From the NCBI RefSeq assembly GCF_006064855.1, contig NZ_CP040753.1, positions 2,708,001 to 2,772,000 on the forward strand: DNA of 64,000 nt. The letters are read 5' to 3'. This document shows, piece by piece, positions 45,212 to 53,625 of the stretch. Below the pieces are notes generated by a model. It did not search any database and was not told the origin of the DNA. It saw nothing but the letters and a program-made list of their open reading frames with translations. The DNA is from Sulfitobacter sp. BSw21498. GTDB lineage: Bacteria > Pseudomonadota > Alphaproteobacteria > Rhodobacterales > Rhodobacteraceae. The translations under genes and the position numbers were made by a program. The stretch's first letter is position 1. Each line of letters begins with the position of its first letter.

Positions 45212-45562
45212 ATGACAGTGCATATCCATCCCTCACACCCGCAGAACGAACGCGCGCCCGAGCAGGTTTCCTTTCACCGGACCGAACTTGGCCCGATCCT
45301 GTCGCTTTACGGCCGAATGGTCGCGGCGGGTGAATGGCGCGACTATGGCATCTCTTTGCTGCGAGAGGTTGCTGTGTTTTCGATCTTTCGCAGGACCGCC
45401 GAGATACCACTGTACCGCATCGAGAAGCGCCCCAAGTTGCGGATGAAACAGGGGATGTACGCAGTCATTGGTGCCAACGGGCAAGTGCTGCGGCGCGGTC
45501 AGGACCTTGCCTCCGTGCTGCGGGTGCTCGAGCGCAAGATGATCCGTTCGGTAGACAACTAA
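45212..45562 (+). CDS. DUF2794 domain-containing protein
   Basis: 116 residues from the ATG at 45212. The core VSFHRTELGPILSLYGRMVAAGEWRDYGISLLREVAVFSIFRRTAEIPLYRIEKRPKL is the DUF2794 family, a short cytoplasmic protein widespread in alphaproteobacteria and without known function. The start could be a TTG ten codons upstream; the ATG has only a weak ribosome-binding site. It is a single gene, convergent with the NlpC/P60 gene 31 bases away. Confidence 0.87.
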   Translation: MTVHIHPSHPQNERAPEQVSFHRTELGPILSLYGRMVAAGEWRDYGISLLREVAVFSIFRRTAEIPLYRIEKRPKLRMKQGMYAVIGANGQVLRRGQDLASVLRVLERKMIRSVDN

Positions 45563-45593
45563 CCGATCGCGTGCGCGGTAACCGGGGATGGAT

Positions 45594-46403
45594 CTAAGGC
45601 CATTTGGAAGGGCTTAGGCGTTTGTGTCCGGTCAGCGGGCCGTCGATTTTGGCGATACGTGTCAACGCGTCCTGAACGGGTTCGCGTGTGACGGCCATGT
45701 GATGCGCGTTTGCGTGGATCATCGTGGTGGGGTCAAGCACGAGTGCGACATGACCTTTCCAGAACAGCAGATCATTGCGCCGGATATCGCGGGGGGTATG
45801 GCTTGAATCGGGCACGGGGTCGGCAAAGCTGGACTGCTGTTGGTCACTGTCGCCGGGGCAAGGAATGCCGCAGGCAAGGAAAGCGGCCTGCACGAGGCCC
45901 GAGCAATCGATCCCCCAGCGGCTGTTCCCCCCCCACAAATATGGCGTGCCCAAAAACATCTCGGCCACGGCGGCGGGATCGCTAAAGTGGTGCGGCAGCG
46001 GCGCAAGATGTTGGGTCGGGATATAGCCGAGCGCGGTTTGCGCAAACCGGCCTTCTGTCTGGGTCACGGCAACACGGCTGCCAAAGCTGAGCGCACTGAC
46101 ATCGGGTGATTTCAGGTCGGCGTGGGCATAGGCGTGGGTGGCCGGTGCGGTCACGACATGGGTTGGTGTGGTCACAGGGCCGATGGCAGTTTCGTTGACA
46201 TAGCCGCAGTAGCTATCCTTGGTCAGTTGCACATAGGCGCTGCCGTTGACGCGATCCAGCACGGTCAGCATCTCACCGTAGAGCGCCTGCCGGTCGCGGG
46301 GGCAAGTCGGGCTGCGGTCAAGATCGGTGACCGGCACGATGATTTGCGCCGTAGTTTTCTGGGTGATGAGCGCGGGGTTGGGAGACAGACGGCGGTCGGT
46401 CAT
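45594..46403 (-). CDS. NlpC/P60 family peptidoglycan hydrolase
   Basis: 269 residues without a clear signal peptide. N-terminal SH3-type domains (about 15-130) precede an NlpC/P60 domain. The catalytic Cys is in RWGIDCSGLVQAAFLACG (near residue 166) and the His in WKGHVALVLDP (near 217). Such enzymes cut the D-Glu-diaminopimelate link of peptidoglycan or its fragments. The lack of a signal together with coupling (ATGA) to an M17 aminopeptidase suggests joint intracellular recycling of muropeptides; this is inference. Confidence 0.88.
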   Translation of the reverse strand: MTDRRLSPNPALITQKTTAQIIVPVTDLDRSPTCPRDRQALYGEMLTVLDRVNGSAYVQLTKDSYCGYVNETAIGPVTTPTHVVTAPATHAYAHADLKSPDVSALSFGSRVAVTQTEGRFAQTALGYIPTQHLAPLPHHFSDPAAVAEMFLGTPYLWGGNSRWGIDCSGLVQAAFLACGIPCPGDSDQQQSSFADPVPDSSHTPRDIRRNDLLFWKGHVALVLDPTTMIHANAHHMAVTREPVQDALTRIAKIDGPLTGHKRLSPSKWP

Positions 46404-47782
46404 TTGGATAGAAACGTCCCAAGGCTGGCATGTAGCGCACGGGTTGCCTGTCCGACGCCGCCTTTGGCGCGGGCGGGCGCTGCGGCGGGTTGCCAGCCAT
46501 AGATGTCGAAATGCGCGTAAGGGCTGTCGGTGACAAAGCGACGCAAGAAAAGGGCCGCCGTGATGCAGCCCGCGAACCCGCCCGAGGGGGCGTTATCCAG
46601 ATCGGCGATGCCGGGTTCGATCAATGGTTCGTAGGGCGCGTGGAACGGCATGCGCCAGACGGGGTCCGCCTGCGTGACCGCGGCGGTTTCAAGTGCGGCG
46701 ATGAAATCGGGGTCATCGCTGAAATAGGGCGCAAGATCAGGACCCACAGCGACCCGCGCGGCACCGGTCAACGTCGCCATAGAGATGATCTGGTCGGGTT
46801 TGTCCTCATCCGCCAGTGCGAGTGCATCGGCCAGCACCAACCGCCCTTCGGCATCGGTATTGTTGATTTCGACCGTGAGGCCCTTGCGTGATGTCAGGAT
46901 ATCCTGCGGGCGGAAGGCATTGCCGGAGACCGAATTTTCAACAGCGGGAATCAGCACGCGTAGCTGCACGTCCATTCCCGTGGCCATGATCATATGCGCC
47001 AGCCCCAGCACCGCTGCCGCACCGCCCATGTCCTTTTTCATCAGACCTATCGAAGCGCCCGGCTTCAGGTTCAGCCCGCCGGTATCAAAGCAGACGCCTT
47101 TGCCGACAAGCGTCAGTGTCTTGCCGCTGTTGCCCCAGTTCATATCAATCAGGCGGGGTGCGCGGTCGGCGGCGCGGCCCACGGTGTGGATCAGGGGAAG
47201 GTTCTGGGTCAGCAGATCGTCGCCGGTGATCACAGTGATGCGGGCCCCGTGTCGGTCAGCAAGCTTGCGCGCGGCGTCTTCCAGATCGGGCGGCCCCATA
47301 TCAGAGGCAGGCGTGTTGATCAGATCGCGGGTCAGCATTTCCCCTTCGGCGAGGGCGCGGATGTGATCGGCGTCAACTCCGTCTGGCGCGACAAGGCGTG
47401 CGGCCATCGGCGATTGCGTGGCGTAACGGTCGAACCGGTATGAGGCGAGCAACCAACCCAGCGTTTCAACGGCCAAGTCAGCCGGGGATAGGTCGGCGTG
47501 TAGCGCATAGTCACCCTTGGGCAGCTTGGCCGCGGCCCCTGCAAGATGAAAGCGCCCCCGTGTGCGGCTGTTGGCTGTGCCATACCCCGCCAGCGCCATG
47601 CGAAGCGACCCGTCATCGCCCGGCAGCGTCAGGGCCTGTCCCAAGGCACCGGTGAACCCCTGCACCTCGACCCATTTACGCACTGCGGCGGGCTGGCCGT
47701 CGAGCCAGCCTGGCAGGGCGTCGCACCCGATCAGATGAAGCGGAATCGCAGAGGCGGTGGGATCGGCGAAGAGAGCGGGCAT
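46400..47782 (-). CDS. Leucyl aminopeptidase family protein (peptidase M17)
   Basis: 460 residues. The signature NNTDAEGRLVLADALALA and the preceding CFDTGGLNLKPGASIGLMKKDMGGAA carry the Lys, Asp and Glu ligands of the two-metal site. The N-terminal third is the variable domain of cytosolic aminopeptidases. It releases N-terminal residues from peptides. The downstream NlpC/P60 gene is translationally coupled, so muropeptide or cell-wall peptide turnover is a possible role. Confidence 0.92.
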   Translation of the reverse strand: MPALFADPTASAIPLHLIGCDALPGWLDGQPAAVRKWVEVQGFTGALGQALTLPGDDGSLRMALAGYGTANSRTRGRFHLAGAAAKLPKGDYALHADLSPADLAVETLGWLLASYRFDRYATQSPMAARLVAPDGVDADHIRALAEGEMLTRDLINTPASDMGPPDLEDAARKLADRHGARITVITGDDLLTQNLPLIHTVGRAADRAPRLIDMNWGNSGKTLTLVGKGVCFDTGGLNLKPGASIGLMKKDMGGAAAVLGLAHMIMATGMDVQLRVLIPAVENSVSGNAFRPQDILTSRKGLTVEINNTDAEGRLVLADALALADEDKPDQIISMATLTGAARVAVGPDLAPYFSDDPDFIAALETAAVTQADPVWRMPFHAPYEPLIEPGIADLDNAPSGGFAGCITAALFLRRFVTDSPYAHFDIYGWQPAAAPARAKGGVGQATRALHASLGTFLSK

Positions 47783-47849
47783 GGGGCAAGGCCTTTCGTG
47801 CGTGGTATTCGCCCGCAGCCTAGACGTATCCTGTGCCGCTGCAAGCCCG

Positions 47850-48227
47850 TCAAAGGGGGAAGTCCTGCGTGTCCCAAATCGCGGTCAGCGACCGGTCGCC
47901 GATGCGGATCAACCGCGTCAGCGTCGCGCCAATGGCAACCGGGCTGGTCTGGTCTATCGCGCAGATGACATTCCCCGCGACATGCGCCAGTTTTTCCAGC
48001 CCGACCTGTTCGGCAATCGCGATCAGGGATCGGCAGTTTTTACGCAGTTCGGGCCAGTTGGACGCTTGGTATAGGCGATTGCAATGTGACATGCGCAGGG
48101 CCAATTCCTCCATCGCGCGGCAAACCACATCCTCGGCCCCTGTTTCGCCCAGTTGGTCATATAAAATACCCAGACGTTCCTGATCTACGCGGACTTGTTC
48201 GACTGGCCGCATTTGCAATACATACAT
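47850..48227 (-). CDS. Small helical protein, possibly Hpt-like
   Basis: 125 residues from the ATG at 48227 (GAGGTG lies about eight bases upstream; the GTG at 48236 is less likely). It appears all-helical with no membrane span. The segment ELRKNCRSLIAIAEQVGLEKLAHVAGNV resembles the core helix of histidine phosphotransfer domains, but Asn and Cys occupy the place of the phospho-accepting His. This likeness is by eye and weak. The gene is divergent from the carbonic anhydrase gene across 149 bases. Confidence 0.65.
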   Translation of the reverse strand: MYVLQMRPVEQVRVDQERLGILYDQLGETGAEDVVCRAMEELALRMSHCNRLYQASNWPELRKNCRSLIAIAEQVGLEKLAHVAGNVICAIDQTSPVAIGATLTRLIRIGDRSLTAIWDTQDFPL

Positions 48228-48376
48228 TCGTGTCACCTCATCATAACGCCCCCACAGCGCATCGGCACTATGTCGGCCAAATGATGTCCAGTTCGTTAAC
48301 GGCCGCGTGCGTTTTCGCTCGAATACGATGCGAATTCAGGGTATTTCGGTTAAAATTTAGTAAAGGCGAGACACAG

Positions 48377-49027
48377 ATGGATAAGGCGAAACCGCTCCCG
48401 AATTACCTGGTTCAGCGCTATCTCGGTTGGAAAGCAACCAGTTACGCTGAAAACGAGTCGTGGTACCGACGGTTGGCCAGCGACGGGCAGCATCCCCGTG
48501 CGATGATCATTTCATGCTGCGACAGCCGAGTTCATGTGACGTCAATCTTTGGCGCAGATCAGGGTGAATTTTTTATTCACCGTAATATCGCCAACTTGGT
48601 GCCACCTTATCAGCCCGACGGCCAGCAGCACGGTACCTCTGCCGCGGTTGAATATGCGGTTCAGGCGTTGAAAGTTGCGCATGTAATCGTGCTGGGCCAT
48701 TCCAGCTGTGGCGGTGTTCAGGGCTGTCTGGATATGTGTCAGGGCAATGCTCCGGCACTGGACGCCAAAGACAGTTTTGTCGGACGGTGGATGGATATCC
48801 TGCGCCCGAAATACGAAGTTGTCGCGGATATCGAAGACCCGAAAGAGCAGGCGCGCCAGCTTGAGAAACACGCTGTTATGACTTCGCTTGAAAACCTGAT
48901 GACGTTCCCCTTTGTGGCCGAGCAGGTCAATGCGGGCGAGCTGACATTGCACGGACTGTGGCACAACATCGGCGAAGGCGGGCTGGAATGCTATAGCGCC
49001 GACAAGAAGATGTTCCGGCCGGTATAA
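48377..49027 (+). CDS. Beta-class carbonic anhydrase
   Basis: 216 residues. It interconverts CO2 and bicarbonate. The zinc and catalytic residues are placed: Cys47, Asp49 and Arg51 (CCDSR), His108 and Cys111 (GHSSCGGV). The N-terminus MDKAKPLPNYLVQRYLGWKA begins at the ATG preceded by AGGCGAG. The open frame extends about 97 codons further, but this crosses the promoter region of the divergent gene. Its stop overlaps the ATG of a 14-codon ORF that leads into the NYN ribonuclease gene. Confidence 0.94.
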   Translation: MDKAKPLPNYLVQRYLGWKATSYAENESWYRRLASDGQHPRAMIISCCDSRVHVTSIFGADQGEFFIHRNIANLVPPYQPDGQQHGTSAAVEYAVQALKVAHVIVLGHSSCGGVQGCLDMCQGNAPALDAKDSFVGRWMDILRPKYEVVADIEDPKEQARQLEKHAVMTSLENLMTFPFVAEQVNAGELTLHGLWHNIGEGGLECYSADKKMFRPV

Positions 49028-49071
49028 TGGACCAGCAAGGCCAGCGCGGTTTTGGCGGCGCTGACGTGTGA
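49027..49071 (+). CDS. Possible 14-codon coupling ORF between carbonic anhydrase and NYN ribonuclease genes
   Basis: The carbonic anhydrase stop and this ATG share a base (TAATG). The short frame encodes MDQQGQRGFGGADV, and its TGA overlaps the GTG start of the next gene (GTGA). Both junctions are of the type used for translational coupling. No ribosome-binding site is evident, and the peptide has no recognisable motif. It may be real coupling or chance. Confidence 0.3.
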   Translation: MDQQGQRGFGGADV

Positions 49072-49667
49072 TTGTTCCTGCGCTTTTACTGTTGGTGTCG
49101 ATCATTGGCACGGTTATCGCGACCTCCCAGCCTGTCTGGGGGGATCTCGTCTTGCTGGCGGGGCCAAGCGCCATCGCCAGCGCGATCTTGCTGCTGCGCG
49201 AAGCGCGGGTCTGGCTGGCGGGTCAGTCCCGGCGCAGTGCCCGCGGGGCGGTGGTGATCGACGGGTCAAACGTCATGTACTGGTGGGGCGGCACGCCGTC
49301 GATCGCGCCAGTGCAGGATGTGGTGCGCACCCTGACGCACCTTGGTTTCAAGACGGGCGTGGTGTTCGATGCAAACGCAGGGTACCTGCTGACGAATGCC
49401 TTTAAGGACGATGCGGCGCTTGCGGCGATGCTCAAGCTGCCGGTGGATCAGGTGATGGTCGTACCGAGCGGCTCTCCGGCGGATCCGTATATCCTGACCG
49501 CTGCGCGCGAGATGGGGGCCGTCGTGGTCACAAATGATCGCTACCGTGACTGGGCAGAGGATTTCCCCGAAGTGCTGGGTCACGGGCATCTGATCAAAGG
49601 CGGGTACCGGCAACAAAAACTGTGGTTTGATTTTGCGACCGTGTCAGACGCGCATAACGCTGCATGA
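49068..49667 (+). CDS. Membrane-tethered NYN / Zc3h12a-like ribonuclease
   Basis: 199 residues from a GTG. One or two N-terminal hydrophobic segments (about 3-20 and 24-45) would anchor the protein with its nuclease domain in the cytoplasm. The domain (about 58-195) matches the Zc3h12a-like NYN family: VVIDGSNVMYWWGG, DPYILTAAREMGAVVVTNDRYRDW, with the acidic residues Asp, Asp and Asp-Asp of the PIN-like active site. Eukaryotic relatives (MCPIP1/Regnase-1) cleave mRNA. The bacterial substrate is unknown. Confidence 0.75.
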   Translation: MIVPALLLLVSIIGTVIATSQPVWGDLVLLAGPSAIASAILLLREARVWLAGQSRRSARGAVVIDGSNVMYWWGGTPSIAPVQDVVRTLTHLGFKTGVVFDANAGYLLTNAFKDDAALAAMLKLPVDQVMVVPSGSPADPYILTAAREMGAVVVTNDRYRDWAEDFPEVLGHGHLIKGGYRQQKLWFDFATVSDAHNAA

Positions 49668-49700
49668 GCCAAGGGTCGCCCGCCGGCAGTCGGACATAAC

Positions 49701-49731
49701 AAAGGCCAGCGCATCGCACTGGCCTTTGTTT
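49701..49731. terminator. Bidirectional hairpin terminator between NYN and asd genes
   Basis: AAAGGCCAG (49701-49709) pairs with CTGGCCTTT (49719-49727), closed by an inner GC-ATC-GC hairpin with one mismatch. TTTG TTTAATT follows on the plus strand, and the A-rich start gives a U-tract on the minus strand. It lies between two convergent genes. Confidence 0.75.
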
Positions 49732-49748
49732 AATTCAGGGTAGGGAGC

Positions 49749-50771
49749 TTAGCCCTTTTTCAGCACTTCGCGGCCCAGCAGTTCAGCGATCTGCACGGCG
49801 TTCAGCGCGGCACCCTTGCGAAGGTTGTCGCTCACGCACCACAGGTTCAGACCGTTATCGATCGTGCTGTCCTGACGGATACGGCTGATAAAGGTCGCGA
49901 AATCACCGGCACATTCAACGGGGGTGACATAGCCACCGTCTTCGCGCTTATCGATCACCATGATGCCGGGGGCTTCGCGCAGGATGTCGCGGGCCTCGTT
50001 CTCGTCAAGATGGTCCTCGAATTCGATGTTGATCGATTCGGCGTGGCCAACAAAGACGGGGACGCGCACGCAGGTCGCTGTGACCTTGATTTTGGGATCG
50101 ATGATTTTCTTCGTCTCAACCATCATCTTCCACTCTTCTTTCGTGTCGCCGCTGTCCATAAAGACGTCGATATGCGGGATCACGTTAAAGGCGATCTGCT
50201 TGGTGAACTTGCGCGGCGGCTTGCTGTCGGTGGGGTTATAGATCGACTTGGTCTGGTCCCACAGCTCGTCCATCCCGTCCTTGCCCGAACCGGACACCGA
50301 CTGGTAGGTCGACACGACAACACGTTTGATCGTGGCGCGGTCGTGCAGCGGCTTAAGCGCGACAACCATCTGCGCGGTAGAGCAGTTCGGGTTCGCGATG
50401 ATGTTTTTCTTGGCGTAATCGTGGATCGCGTGGGCGTTCACCTCTGGTACGATCAACGGGATATCCGGATCGTAGCGGTACAGCGAAGAGTTATCGATCA
50501 CGACACAACCGGCCTTGGCAGCCTTGGGCGCGTATTTCTTTGTCGCCTCTGACCCGACGGCAAACAGCGCCATATCCCAGCCCGTAAAGTCGAACGTATC
50601 CAAGTCTTTCGTCTTGAGTGTCTTATCGCCAAAGCTGACTTCGGATCCCATAGACTTGCGCGAAGCAAGAGCCACGATTTCATCTACAGGGAAGTGGCGC
50701 TCGGCCAGAATGTTCAGCATTTCACGGCCCACATTACCTGTGGCACCCGCGATGACGACGCGATAACCCAT
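49749..50771 (-). CDS. asd: Aspartate-semialdehyde dehydrogenase
   Basis: 340 residues. It reduces aspartyl phosphate to aspartate semialdehyde, the branch point to lysine/diaminopimelate, threonine and methionine. The NADP-binding N-terminus is VVIAGATGNVGREMLNIL; the catalytic Cys is in ANPNCSTAQMVVAL (near residue 131), and the His is in CVRVPVFVGHAESI. It is monocistronic by appearance, with a hairpin terminator just beyond its 3' end. Confidence 0.96.
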   Translation of the reverse strand: MGYRVVIAGATGNVGREMLNILAERHFPVDEIVALASRKSMGSEVSFGDKTLKTKDLDTFDFTGWDMALFAVGSEATKKYAPKAAKAGCVVIDNSSLYRYDPDIPLIVPEVNAHAIHDYAKKNIIANPNCSTAQMVVALKPLHDRATIKRVVVSTYQSVSGSGKDGMDELWDQTKSIYNPTDSKPPRKFTKQIAFNVIPHIDVFMDSGDTKEEWKMMVETKKIIDPKIKVTATCVRVPVFVGHAESINIEFEDHLDENEARDILREAPGIMVIDKREDGGYVTPVECAGDFATFISRIRQDSTIDNGLNLWCVSDNLRKGAALNAVQIAELLGREVLKKG

Positions 50772-50847
50772 CTTAAAACTCCAATACTAAAATGTGATGG
50801 TGCGGGCCTCTTATACCGCTTGGGGGCGCGGGGGAAGGGGTCGTGGC

Positions 50848-52023
50848 CTATTCACCTGCGTCACGCGAAAACAGATAGACAAACAGACCCGCCGCCATGA
50901 GCGCGGCAAACAGGGTAAATATCATCACATAAGGGGCCTGAGCCGTGACAGCGGGCTGGCTGGCTGCATAGACGCGGCCCGACAGAAACTGCGCCACGCC
51001 GACGCCGCCGATGCTGCACAGGTTCAGCAGGGTCATGCCGCGCCCGATTAACTGCGGTGGCATAAAGCTGCGCCCATGCGCGATGATCACTGCATATGTC
51101 GCGCCAAAAAGACCGATCGCCGCCATCAAGGCTGTGGCAAGGATGATGCCGCTGTCGGGGAACATCACAAGAGCGATCAGTGTAAGAAGGTTGAGCGCAG
51201 TGCCCCCGATGATCACCCACTTTGTGCTGCCGATAAAGCGGTCCAGCGGGCCGTAGGCAAGGCTGCCAGCTACCATCGCGATCCCCATTAGTAGGGTAGC
51301 CCACCCGATTTGATGGGCATTCGCGCCAAAGACGTCCTCGAAATAGGGGCCGATCCAAAGCCCGCGCAACGCGCCGACCTGGGCGTAGCTGACGCTCATG
51401 ATCGGGAAAATGAACCACAGTGCTTTGATCTTAAAGACGCCAAGCAGGCTGCCACGTTGTTCCCCTTCGGGGGTGGCGGGGTCGCGCACGACACACCAGA
51501 TGCCAATCGCCGTCAGCGTCGTGATGGTGCAAAGCCCCCAAAGCGCGGCGCGCCAGCCGATCGTTTCAGCCGCAATCGCCATTGGATAGGATGCCACGAG
51601 GTTCCCGAATGTGCCGACCCCCACCATGACAGACGCCAGCACGACAAAACGGCCCGGCGCAAATTCACGCGCGAAGATATAGTAGGCCGCCATCAGCACC
51701 GGCGCGCAACCGATCCCGATCAGCACCATCGCCAGATTGATATGCAGCGGCTGCGTTGCCACCGCAAAAAGCGCAGCCCCGCCCCCACCGCCAATCAGCA
51801 GCAGGCTGGCCGCCGTGCGCCGTGGCCCGACTGTATCCAGCGCCCAACCAACGGGCAGTTGCATCGCCGCAAAGGAAAAGAACCACAGCCCCGACGCAAA
51901 GGCGAGGTCTTCGGGCGTGGCCCCCAGATCGACCCGCAAAGAGGGGCTGAGCACGGCCAGAAAGGCGCGGAAAAACTGGCTGAGCACATAGCCCAACCCC
52001 AACAGGGCGATCCCGCGCATCAT
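50848..52023 (-). CDS. MFS transporter (NNP/sugar-acid type), coupled to an aldolase
   Basis: 391 residues with 12 predicted spans. GYVLSQFFRAFLAVLSPSL at the N-terminus and SGLWFFSFAAMQLPVGWALDTVGPRR (motif A) are typical of MFS carriers. The substrate cannot be assigned. Its ATG overlaps the stop of the HpcH/HpaI aldolase gene (ATGA), so it may import the acid that yields the aldolase substrate; this is inference from the coupling. Confidence 0.85.
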   Translation of the reverse strand: MMRGIALLGLGYVLSQFFRAFLAVLSPSLRVDLGATPEDLAFASGLWFFSFAAMQLPVGWALDTVGPRRTAASLLLIGGGGGAALFAVATQPLHINLAMVLIGIGCAPVLMAAYYIFAREFAPGRFVVLASVMVGVGTFGNLVASYPMAIAAETIGWRAALWGLCTITTLTAIGIWCVVRDPATPEGEQRGSLLGVFKIKALWFIFPIMSVSYAQVGALRGLWIGPYFEDVFGANAHQIGWATLLMGIAMVAGSLAYGPLDRFIGSTKWVIIGGTALNLLTLIALVMFPDSGIILATALMAAIGLFGATYAVIIAHGRSFMPPQLIGRGMTLLNLCSIGGVGVAQFLSGRVYAASQPAVTAQAPYVMIFTLFAALMAAGLFVYLFSRDAGE

Positions 52024-52802
52024 TTCAGGGTATCACGCCATTTGCCCGCAAGCGCTTGGGCCGCGTGGCTAAGGATCAACACATCGGCCCCGACCGCGAC
52101 AAACTGCGCCCCTGCCTCTAGGGCATCGCGGGTCATGTCGTCGTTGGTCGACAGGATGCCCGGCGCTTTACCCGCCGCGTGGATCTTGTGCAGCGCGGTC
52201 ATGATCGCGTCTTGCACTTCGGGGTGGAGCGCATTGCCCATATACCCCATATCCGCCGCCAGATCCGCGGGCCCGATGAACACCCCGTCGATCCCGTCAA
52301 TTTTCAGAATATCGTCGAGGTTCTCCAGCCCTTTAACGCTTTCAACCTGCACAAGCAGACAGATTTCGTCGTCCGCTGTGGTGCCATAATCCGCGATCTG
52401 CGAAAACCGTGCTGCGCGGGTCAGCGCATAGCCGACGCCGCGATCGCCATGAGGTGGGTAGGTGACGTCGCGCACCAGTTGGCGGGCCTGATCGACGTTG
52501 TCGACCATTGGCACCAGCAAAGTCTGCGCCCCGGCATCAAGCATCTGTTTGATCAGGTGGGTCTCGCCCACGGGGACGCGCACAACCGGATGGCTGTCTG
52601 ATGCTTCGAGCACCTGCAGCTGCGCCAAGATAGAGCGCAGGTCGTTGGGGGCGTGTTCGCCATCGATGACCAGCCAGTCGAAACCCGCAGTCCCCATCAG
52701 TTCAGCGCTATAGGTATCCGCAAGCCCCAGCCAGCAGCCAAAGACGGTATCGCCTTGTTTCAAAGCCTGTTTGAACGCGTTGAAGGGGGCTGGCATGGGC
52801 AT
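52020..52802 (-). CDS. HpcH/HpaI family aldolase
   Basis: 260 residues from the ATG at 52802, which has AAGG about eight bases upstream; a second ATG follows two codons later. DWLVIDGEHAPNDLRSI carries the catalytic His, LLVQVESVKGLENL the metal-binding Glu, and GIDGVFIGPADLAADMG the metal-binding Asp. This is the 4-hydroxy-2-oxo-acid aldolase family (4-hydroxy-2-oxoheptanedioate or 2-keto-3-deoxy sugar acids); the true substrate is open. First gene of a unit with an MFS carrier. Confidence 0.88.
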   Translation of the reverse strand: MPMPAPFNAFKQALKQGDTVFGCWLGLADTYSAELMGTAGFDWLVIDGEHAPNDLRSILAQLQVLEASDSHPVVRVPVGETHLIKQMLDAGAQTLLVPMVDNVDQARQLVRDVTYPPHGDRGVGYALTRAARFSQIADYGTTADDEICLLVQVESVKGLENLDDILKIDGIDGVFIGPADLAADMGYMGNALHPEVQDAIMTALHKIHAAGKAPGILSTNDDMTRDALEAGAQFVAVGADVLILSHAAQALAGKWRDTLK

Positions 52803-52920
52803 GATCCTTGGTGCTGTTTCAGCGTACCCTAGGGTCAAGCATTACGAAGTGTCCAGAGGGGGCGCTGCCCCCGTCGCGCGGGCGCGCCTCCCCCGGAGTT
52901 TAAAGGGCAAAATGAAGGGG

Positions 52921-53625
52921 TCAGATGACCTTGATTACATCCTTGTCGATGGCCAGCATGTAGCCGCGCCGCGCGATATTCTTGACCAGCAGTTCAGACA
53001 CGATCTGGTTGCCGAGCGTGTCGCGTAGACGTTTGATGCGCGTGGCCCCCGCCGCTTCGTCACAATCGGCGGCGGTCCGGCCTGAAATGACGCCTTCGAT
53101 TTCCGAGCCGGACAGGACGTCATCATCCATACGTGCTTCGGCGAGAACCGACATCGTCTCCATCGCGGCGGCGGTCAGTTTGAAACCGAGGTTATTGAGA
53201 TAGACGGTGTTCTCTTCGCGGCTGATCAGCAGGGAGTTCACCTGAATCCCCACCCGTTCGATCTGCGCCATGCGGCGGTTGAAGCCGACGAGCATGATCA
53301 GGAACACCAGCGCCGCGACCAGCATTGCGGTGGCAAAGACCAGCAGCACGATAATCACGATCCGGTAGCTCGACAGGGTTTCAGAGAAAGCCGTGCCCGA
53401 TTGCGCAAGGATTTCAAGCAGCTTGATTTCTGCCTGTGTGGTCAGATCGTCATTTTCGACAAAGATGCGTTCGACCTGTGCGTTAAAGGCGTTGGCGTCG
53501 GGCAGAGCCCACAGCAAAAGCCCCGCGCCGATCAGAATGATCGCCACGACGGCCGCGATACCACCGCCGACAAAACGTCCGCCCGTGCGCCGCATCTCAG
53601 AAGCGGAGGAAGTTTTTTCCGGCAC
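52921..53625 (-). CDS. Two-span membrane protein with C-terminal winged-helix-like domain
   Basis: 234 residues from a GTG at 53625, chosen for AAGGAAAGAGA directly upstream; an ATG at 53649 is the alternative. TM1 lies at about 17-40 and TM2 at about 88-112, with a periplasmic loop of about 47 residues. The C-terminal part (about 130-234, LNNLGFKLTAAAMETMSVLAEARMDDDVLSGSEIEGVI ... IKRLRDTLGNQIVSELLVKNIARRGYMLAI) has the layout of an OmpR-type winged helix. It could be a membrane-bound DNA-binding regulator with reversed topology relative to ToxR. This is inferred by eye. Confidence 0.65.
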   Translation of the reverse strand: MPEKTSSASEMRRTGGRFVGGGIAAVVAIILIGAGLLLWALPDANAFNAQVERIFVENDDLTTQAEIKLLEILAQSGTAFSETLSSYRIVIIVLLVFATAMLVAALVFLIMLVGFNRRMAQIERVGIQVNSLLISREENTVYLNNLGFKLTAAAMETMSVLAEARMDDDVLSGSEIEGVISGRTAADCDEAAGATRIKRLRDTLGNQIVSELLVKNIARRGYMLAIDKDVIKVI

